From Siphonodentalium dalli (Eukaryota > Mollusca > Scaphopoda > Gadilida > Siphonodentaliidae), in assembly GCA_032622095.1 (NCBI GenBank), contig CP136069.1, forward strand, positions 122,316,126-122,380,125: 64,000 bases of DNA, read 5' to 3'. The first letter of the stretch is position 1, and every line of letters starts with the position of its first letter. This document shows, one piece after another, positions 56,836-64,000 of the stretch. The position numbers and the translations under genes are program-made. The notes beneath the pieces are model-generated. The model was not told the origin of the DNA, did no database searches, and saw only the letters and a list, made by a program, of their open reading frames with translations.

Positions 56836-57988
56836 CGTATGCGTATAGAGGGAAGCCTTTCCCAAACATGGTGATATCAAACATGCGTATATCAGAGGTC
56901 CGTTGAATGTCAAAGCAACGATAATTATAAGACTTAGTAAACAAAGTCTTGTTTTCCAGATTAATTCAATTTGTCGCGCTATCAGAAAATTTATGTAAAC
57001 AATACATTAAACAATCGTATCATAACTTTACCTTTTCCTATCACGGTAAATGATATACGTACCATTTTAATTAAAATATTACAAAGGGAGCGGGAGCAAA
57101 TAAGATGCCTACAGAGTTGGGGGTGCACTTGAATACTCCCCAAGTTGACAGACAACGACCCAACAAAAATAGTCAGGTCCCCGGGTCTCCCCGCCCCATG
57201 TCGCCACGTCCGGGAATAATGAGATTGTACAGTAACGGCTGAAACGGTTGTAAAATTAATGTCAATCTCAGTAACCGCTATCCGTTGTGGAACTTAGACT
57301 CGGCCTCAAGTGCAAATCATACTGTGAACGGAGTCAGTTTAAATAAAAAGTTTGAACTCGGGTTTCGGGAAAAACACTGGTTACTTACTTGGATCTGGTG
57401 TTGCAGCCCAATCTTTGGTAAAAAGAAATTAGCATTTGGAAATTTCGGTTGGCCTATTCATTACTGATTTGAAAGTATCTAAAAACATAGGTTGAACTTG
57501 TCTTAATTGCGTGCTTTTTATAACAGGAAATTAGTTGTTTTTATCTAATGTTTGGTGTAAACAATATTTTATTCTAGCTCTCACATATACATGAATATAT
57601 AATAATTACATTATGAGATACTTTATAATTACAAGTTTTTTGTTTTTTTTTGTTAGTTTTTCAATTGGTCCTGAATCAGAAATTATTTCATTGTGGTTAT
57701 ATGTCAATTATTATATGCCGAGTTGGTGTTTTCCTGCTCCAGGTGAGAATTAACACATGCACGTCTATAAACGAATATTTAATGGGTAAACTATTTCGAA
57801 AATATATAGTAACTGAAATTTCTCACTTACTGTATCTATACGATTCTCCTATCAGTCAATAAATGTCTAATGTTTCTAATTTCGACATGTATTTCAGAAA
57901 GTTCATGCAAAAATATGTCTGCACCTAGTTAATAGGTGACCTGGCAGAGATAAATTCTAGGGAAGCATCAGCATATTTATATTTAGCG
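56836..57988. other. intergenic, nothing recognised
   Basis: AT-rich. 57100-57230 has a GTTGGAAA-family end block (CATGTCGCCACGTCC). Confidence 0.3.
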
Positions 57989-57994
57989 TTTATT
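57989..57994 (-). terminator. polyadenylation signal of the GT92-like gene
   Basis: AATAAA on the minus strand, 14 bp downstream of the stop codon at 58009-58011, consistent with a short 3' UTR. Confidence 0.5.
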
Positions 57995-58008
57995 AAACCC
58001 TCAAGTGT

Positions 58009-58177
58009 TTATCCCCATAGCCCTTTTGGTGCATTCTTCACTCTGTGTTCCCAGGCCTGTTCAAGATCTGTGAAGCTGTCGTCAATCACCGCTGTCCCTC
58101 GTTTAGGTTGACAGCGAGCTTGTTCTTTGCACTTTCTGTAATGGTGCAAGGTGGCGTCCTCAACGGGCACGAATATT
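58009..58177 (-). CDS. glycosyltransferase family 92-like protein, last exon
   Basis: A minus-strand exon beginning after a TTGATTTCCAG acceptor (58178 and above) and ending in TAA. It encodes IFVPVEDATLHHYRKCKEQA then RCQPKRGTAVIDDSFTD and EHRVKNAPKGLWG. The LHHYRKC motif followed by a second Cys and a short basic tail is characteristic of the C-terminus of GT92 (DUF23) enzymes, type II membrane glycosyltransferases of the Golgi. One base completes a split codon at its 5' end. The catalytic domain must lie in exons at higher coordinates. I did not find them up to 64000, so they may be beyond the window, or this may be an isolated copy. Confidence 0.65.
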
Positions 58178-58199
58178 CTGGAAATCAATTTAATATAAT

Positions 58200-59109
58200 T
58201 TTGTCAATATTGTCATCAGAAAGGAACTTAATACGGGATATGTAGGTTTTCGCCTCAATTGTTAACAGACAAATACAATATAACGTAGTTACGAAGACAC
58301 CAGGAAATTATTTTGACAAACTGTTATATTTTCCTCATTGTTCCCGCGAACATTAAAATAGTATCCCAACTCTCAGATCCCGAACGTGATATTACACTCT
58401 CCAGAATTTCGAACTATTTCTGAGTACCCCTCCGCCCTCTTAGTGATTTTTGAATGACTTCTCTTGCACCGACATTCTTGTTTGTTCACATTTAACTATA
58501 GATCTTGATATTAACCTATACTCTGCTATTGATAGACGTCTCGTGAAAATATCCCTACGCATCTCAATCGATGAACATAAAACATTTCGATGAAGCTAAT
58601 ACATTGCCGAAATACTCAGATAAATTGAAGACACTCAAAGAGTGTGGTTGGACAGAAACTGTTATCGAAGTTTCGTCGATAAACTAACAAATAACTTGTC
58701 AGAATGATACCATCATCACCATCAACATATATAAAAGCCAAGTGTTTGTCTCTGTGTGTCTGTCTGCAACTTTGTCACGATTTTGGCGCATTTAAAAATA
58801 TATCATCCCCATGTCCGATTATGCCCAAATATTGACCATATCGTGTGGCACATCTTAGAATAGGACAAGCAAAATTGCAGGCCAATCGGTACAAGACGAC
58901 CTGAGAGATGTCGCGTTTCCCAAAGGTTATCAAGGCGATATTTTTATTGATATAATGCGAAAGACGAATGCAGTTTCAACTGGGTCCGTCAATAACAAAA
59001 ACACCAAAGCCAAATTACGGATAACTCCGCGCACCGTTTGTCGGCTTTCTTTATATGCGTATCAGTGGTGCATGGTGGTATTTTCCTGCATTTTGTCTCC
59101 CGTCGTGTT
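58200..59109. other. intron or flank, a CTGT-rich repeat start
   Basis: 58740-58990 begins with a GTTTGTCTCTGTGTGTCTGT tract and resembles other low-copy repeats of the 27.8-kb type. A 38-codon frame at 58570-58690 (DEANTLPKYSDKLKTLKEC) looks protein-like but stays unassigned. Confidence 0.3.
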
Positions 59110-59460
59110 TTACATCAGACGACTTAAAGCTTAGGGGCATACGCCAGCAATAAAGACCGTTCATTATCAGCTTAGAATATATGTAGAAAATGGGTGCACA
59201 GTGGTCACATGGCCATGGCATGGGGTAGGCTCCTTTAACATCAGATGACTTAAAGGGGAATTGATACGTTGCATGATTAATAAAGAGCGTGTATTATCAG
59301 CTCAGAATATATGGATAAATTGGTGCACATAGGTGTAACATGACACGGAGAATGTCACGGGATAGGTGCCGTCGTCACCAAATACATTAAATAGCAACAA
59401 AGAGCGTTTAATCTCCGCTTATAAGATAAAAGGTAACTTTATCCGGAGAGTGTCATGCAA
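59110..59460 (+). repeat. degenerate tandem unit of about 120 bp
   Basis: Three related units share ATCAGATGACTTAAAGGGG-like, ATTATCAGCTCAGAATATATG and GGTGCACA blocks, each with AAAGAGCGT or AAAGACCGT. Confidence 0.6.
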
Positions 59461-60847
59461 AATGTTATGTTTTTCACGTGTCATTTTTGACGGGCAATCC
59501 CCTAGTTTCAGCACAAATCACATATAAAATTATATCTGCTTCGGGGGTGTCCAGATTTTACTCATTTCGGTGTTCACCAGAACATTTATGCTAAATGCTA
59601 AAATTAATGTTTTCTTTTGTGTTATAATGTCGATAAAATAATGTAAGATGACTTGAGTATCACTATGACATCGTTGTTGCAAATAATTTAGGAATTGACT
59701 ATAAATTGCGAGTAACAGGAACGGAATCAGGAACAGGAACAGTTTCCGAATAACAAGTGAATATTCCGAGTAATACGTACAGAGATATAAACTTAATTTT
59801 CTCGCGTGTTACGCAATGAAACAATACATATTATTTATCATTCGAAAGCTTAGAATTTCACCTGCTGCATGAATATTGCAATATTAAAGCACAACATGAA
59901 ATTTAAACACTACATTTGAAAATTAAGCGTATAAATTGGCAGGAATTAGCACTCGGGTCAACGAAACAGATTCTTCGTACATTTAGAAAGTCTCCGATTT
60001 CTCTCAAATTACGCAATATCACTACCAAATATTCATAGAAATGGGAAATCGGTTTCTTGTAGAACCCGAGGAATTGCTAACGGGATCCGAGATTATTGTC
60101 AACGCTAACCGGGTTCCTTTTTTGGTATTACAACATAGAAGAACACCAAGGCAAAACAGTGGCAAGTTGGCGAGAAAGGACAACTACTTTTAGCATATGC
60201 ATGCATGTCAGGAAGTCTATGTTATCCACTGATTTTTTGGTAGATGATATGGCAAAGCTTTCTGATTGATACAGTCCGGACTGTCTTCGAGGTAGAAATA
60301 GAGTTAATTTAAGATGAAAATTCATGTTTTCTCCACATATATTATAATACAAAAAATAAATGCCATGATCCCTTTGACTGAACAGTCATTTGAAGTGGAC
60401 TCTTTAAATAGTCTAGAAATTTACAAAATTAGGTCTACACACTGTGCAAGAACTGTTACATCGGAAATCGTTACATCGGAAATCGTTCTATCGCCGATTT
60501 GTGATGGTTCTTCGCTGATTTGTGACGGTTCCTGATGATCCAAATTATACATTTTCACTAGTTTTTGACAGTTAAAACGCAATTTTTGAGCCATCTAGGT
60601 GATAATTCGATTAGTTTTTCCATTCCCCTCATAATCTGTGGTCCCAAACAACGTAAACATAATGAAATCCTATTGTGCGAGTAATAAGGACGAAAACTGC
60701 GAATTGTGATATCTCGATCGGTTCTCTCCCGATCGAGTCGGTTCTCTCCCAATTTAATCGGTTCTGTCCGGGAAATACGATGACTATTATCTGGAAGTAT
60801 ACGTGAAAATAACCAAGTGAGCACAACGAAATATCAATTATGTTGAA
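59461..60847. other. intergenic, nothing recognised
   Basis: AT-rich. Short duplications of TTACATCGGAAATCG (60457, 60472) and GGTTCTCTCCC (60719, 60739) are the only structures noted. Confidence 0.3.
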
Positions 60848-61230
60848 TTTACACCACTTATGATAAATTACGGTGAGTTACACTGCCTTCTTATATATAA
60901 TTATGTATCAACAGTAGTAACAGAATCGTTCACTTTATTGTGACGCAAAGCATGCAATTTGACATAAATGGACAATGTGAAATGTGAAGACTGATTTTTC
61001 CCCCAACAAACCAATCATAATGCTCGACTGATTCAAGATGGCCGCCACTTTTTTTTCAATATGGCCGCCACTTTTTTTCAAAATGGCCGCCACTTTTGTT
61101 TTTTTAAAGTCGCATTTTTCAGGTTGTATTAAACTTATACGAACCACCTGACTTCCATTCCTTATTCGAACATGACCGCCGCCCATGCAGATGGTTCATA
61201 TAGGTGACCCATACCATTTCTCGGTTCCTT
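60848..61230 (+). repeat. long dispersed repeat, copy B, left part
   Basis: Matches 13655-13800: ACGGTGAGTTACACTGCCTT, ATGTATCAACAGTA and CCATACCATTTCTCGG. In the middle, 61030-61095 has three tandem ATGGCCGCCACTTTT units not present in copy A. Confidence 0.65.
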
Positions 61231-61459
61231 TATATATTAAGGTCAAACAAAGGGTGCTGTAAGTTGCCCCCCCCCCACCTGATCAAAATTGACGGCGGTC
61301 AACTGAATTTGGATCCGGGGGAGGTGTTTATGGTGTCTTGTGGACACATGTTTTAATTTCATTTTGTCCATAGTTGAGGCAGTGTGGACGATAAAGTGAG
61401 TGCGAGTCGATTTAGCCAGTCCGTGTACCGGTATATAGTTTGTAATTAACTCATTCACC

Positions 61460-61526
61460 TCCGCTGCCCGCTATAGCGGGCACGACGTCATTTACGTTCT
61501 ACCCCGCTGCTCGCTATAGCGGGCAG
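61460..61526. repeat. pair of perfect hairpins
   Basis: TGCCCGCTATAGCGGGCA (61465-61482) is a perfect palindrome. TGCTCGCTATAGCGGGCA (61508-61525) is the same with one change. Both are preceded by CCGC. Confidence 0.85.
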
Positions 61527-62839
61527 AAGCGTTCGCCTGTTTATCCGTTTTTAAAACGAACTGTGTCACGGCTACATAATGTAATAGCTCCCACCATTCA
61601 TATAGATCCCTCTGGGGACCCCTCTATGTGTCCCTGCTATGTGTCCCTGCCATAGAAAACTAAAATATTATATCTGAATTCCATTGGAAGCATGCCTGAA
61701 TTTAAGCGGTCAGTCGGACACGGACATTTCCCCGATACATATCGCCAAAATTTAATGTCCGACAATTACGCGGACAATTAGGCCTAATACCCCTGAAAAC
61801 GAACACAATATTGAAGCAGAAAGACTTATTATACTGGAATTCCCAAAGTTATAAATAGATAGCACAAAGGGTTCGAATTGATTTCGTTTTCAGGAAGTTT
61901 GTGTTCTAAGTTCGTCAATAAAATGACTTCTACTGTGTGAAGTTCATTTGTTTTGATTGTGAGATATAATTAGATCGATTCTAGAGTGATTGGTCAATAT
62001 AGTCAATTATTTATCAGTCACTGAATGTGATCACTGGGTGATTTATTTTTGCATTGCCTATTTTCGTTTTTGGATCGATTTTGGACTGTGATTGACAGAA
62101 CTGCCCCCTCATCAAGCCAACATTTGCCTGATATTTTAAACAAGGTGAAATCACTTCTTCAAATTTGACAGATAGGGTGATCACCAGTGCACATGTGTGC
62201 ACAAAAAAAAATAGCCAGCATTGTATGAGTGCCATTCAGTAGAAAATTTATCAATATCTAGTGTTTTTCAATGACGGGTGTTTCCCTAGCAACCGTTGTC
62301 AAGGAAGTTCGGCACCCGAATGTCATCTATGACCCTCATGTGAATATAAATTCACTGCTGATCACGGCAATATATGGTTTGCCATACCCACGACCCCTCT
62401 AAACATTAGTATTTAGGCTTGGCGCTAAAGACAAAACAAATCCTAATTAAGTCCTGTAAATCTGGGGTCTGGGGCATTTTACCCTCATATATTCGGTGGT
62501 GAAAGAGTTAAGTTCGTTTTAACTCTATATTGGGCTTACTTGTGCATTTTGGGTTATTTAAATAAATGCTTCGTATACAAATTAGGAGCTAAGCATATAC
62601 GAGCGTATTAACATTTCACTCGATGATATTTTGGATGGTTCGAGAGAAATGAAAACTATATTTAATAAAATTAAATAAATACACATAAAACATGGTCTAT
62701 TCCCAATATGTTGGTGCACAACTCCATGGCGATTGTTCAGTCGTTCCTTATTTACGTATTATATAGTTTTTTTGTTATTAAATAACATTTGATATTTTGA
62801 TTTATTTCATTATTCATTCCTATGGGATCAAAATGGTTG
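61527..62839. other. intergenic, nothing recognised
   Basis: AT-rich insertion between the two parts of dispersed repeat copy B. No gene or defined element ends were seen apart from the hairpins before it and the hAT-like end after it. Confidence 0.3.
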
Positions 62840-63022
62840 GAAACTAAAAATTGTAATCAGATGTAATCGAAAAGTAATCCGTTACATTTTACTAAAATAA
62901 TTGTAATTGTAATCAATTACATTTGAATTTTTTTTATTCAATAATCGTAATCGTAATCATGTAAATCAAAAGTAATTATAATCGGTAATCGATTACATTG
63001 GCATGTAATCGCCCCAACCCTG
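62840..63022. mobile_element. hAT-like non-autonomous element, one end
   Basis: A run of TAATC/GATTA words in both orientations (TTGTAATTGTAATCAATTAC, AATCGGTAATCGATTACA) ends in GCCCCAACCCTG. The complement, CAGGGTTGGGGC, is a typical hAT terminal inverted repeat. The opposite end is not recognisable. Confidence 0.5.
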
Positions 63023-63064
63023 GCTAGAATTGAACACATATCCCACATGGAACTTTCAACCACA

Positions 63065-63690
63065 GACCTTCAAATAAAGTCACTTGGTGGTTTGCGCTCC
63101 AAAATACGCGTAATAATAGTCGCTTTTTAAGTTTTCCCGATATAGAAATAGCTCGATAAACACTTGAAATACCTTTCTATGAGCAGTATAATAATGTTTG
63201 CACGACATGGAACAGAAAAGAGCGTTTCGTGTTAGTCTGTCTATTCTTGATATGGTAGAAATAAAGAGCATTTGTTTCACTTCTGTACGAAAAAAACACA
63301 GCTGGAATAGGGCAATTACCGCAGTATGTATTTCTCAGAGCATATGAGGCCGGTATATATACTAATCAACATTTTTTGTATTTGCAACGAATCTTATACA
63401 TCCTTAGACAAAATTTGGAAGCTCGAATGAGCCATGTCCATTTAAATTAACAGAATATCATGACAGTAGATGTCTAATTTCATTGGGTCAATTATGCGGG
63501 CGAGCACGATTATATATGATCCTATACCCAACATGACTTTCAATATGTTGTATCTGCCACTCGAAGTGAAGGTAATGCCACTTAATATTCTGTTATAATA
63601 GATAGCTATACTCTTATTTCTTAATACACTTGTTGGATTATGTATAGGTAACATCCGCTGCAACCATTATCGGGTTTTAAACGTTTGTTA
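63065..63690 (+). repeat. long dispersed repeat, copy B, right part
   Basis: Matches 13800-14430: TTTGCGCTCCAAAATACGCG, GAAATAGCTCGATAAACACT, TATTCTTGATATGGTAGAAA, AATTTGGAAGCTCGAATGAG and ATTGGGTCAATTATG. The AAAGAGCGTTT motif occurs at 63217, and as AAAGAGCATTT at 63264. Confidence 0.8.
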
Positions 63691-64000
63691 CGCAACTAAA
63701 TGATCCCAAAGTGCAGATATCGTTCGAATAAGTATCATGTAAAGAACCGTCACAGCCGTGCATGATTACCTTGGAATAGAACCGTAACACTCATACAAGT
63801 TGTGATTAGGCGGCTAATGCTCCAAATTACCGACACACATCGAGATATTTCCTCAGCTATTTTACCGAAGAATAACACAGGTACAATTTACACTCAGTGT
63901 TCGTCTTCAGAATGCGTTAACCAGTCGGTATGCTACCGAAAACAAAGAAATTACGTTTACAAGGCTTGATTTTCAGTTATTACATGTTGATAATTACACG
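63691..64000. other. end of window, nothing recognised
   Basis: No supported feature. Confidence 0.3.

Overview
The window is animal nuclear DNA, most likely from a mollusc or another lophotrochozoan. Three things point there: genes split by GT-AG introns, AT-rich and repeat-packed intergenic sequence, and repeat families I associate with molluscs. The repeats include a tRNA-derived SINE whose tail contains GCGACATTAAACCC, and Helentron/pearl-like elements built on monomers of about 160 bp. The species cannot be fixed from the sequence alone. No bacterial operon, CRISPR array or canonical tRNA/rRNA gene was seen.

Genes are few. (1) A complete three-exon CAP-superfamily gene of the GAPR-1/GLIPR2 type lies on the + strand (1355-6193, 152 aa), with all four cavity residues present. 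(2) A trihelix/Myb-SANT-like nuclear protein lies on the + strand. Its large coding exon is 35129-36736, and I propose a 27-codon first exon at 26268-26348 behind a TATA box, which gives an 8.8 kb repeat-filled intron and a 562-aa protein. (3) A minus-strand terminal exon at 58009-58177 resembles the C-terminus of a glycosyltransferase family 92 protein and has a polyadenylation signal 14 bp past its stop; its other exons were not found and may lie beyond the window. (4) Two related short ORFs with signal-peptide-like starts (47407-47604 minus, 56737-56835 plus) sit at the outer edges of a large inverted repeat.

Most of the rest is mobile or satellite DNA. 0-20 kb holds the CAP gene, a Tc1/mariner-type MITE, double-palindrome foldbacks, minisatellites, two LINE fragments, a 440-bp direct duplication and a palindromic 24-bp satellite. 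20-24.3 kb is a Helentron-like element with a second intact copy nested inside it in reverse orientation. 24.6-35 kb holds more palindromic satellite, a LINE 3' end, the proposed Myb promoter and exon 1, and an intron with a MULE-like MITE that has a 9-bp target duplication. 38.8-45.4 kb holds repeats dense in TCAAGGTCA (NR5A/ERR-type sites), a 122-bp satellite with NRF-1-type palindromes, a SINE and a third Helentron-like element. 47.5-56.8 kb is a giant inverted repeat with arms of about 2.1 kb around a 5 kb spacer that contains a second foldback. 57-64 kb holds the GT92 exon, tandem units, a hAT-like end and the second copy of a 13.7-14.4 kb repeat.

There is no sign that the genes form one pathway. 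The notable theme is repeat architecture: several families copy recognisable transcription-factor site shapes or perfect palindromes many times.
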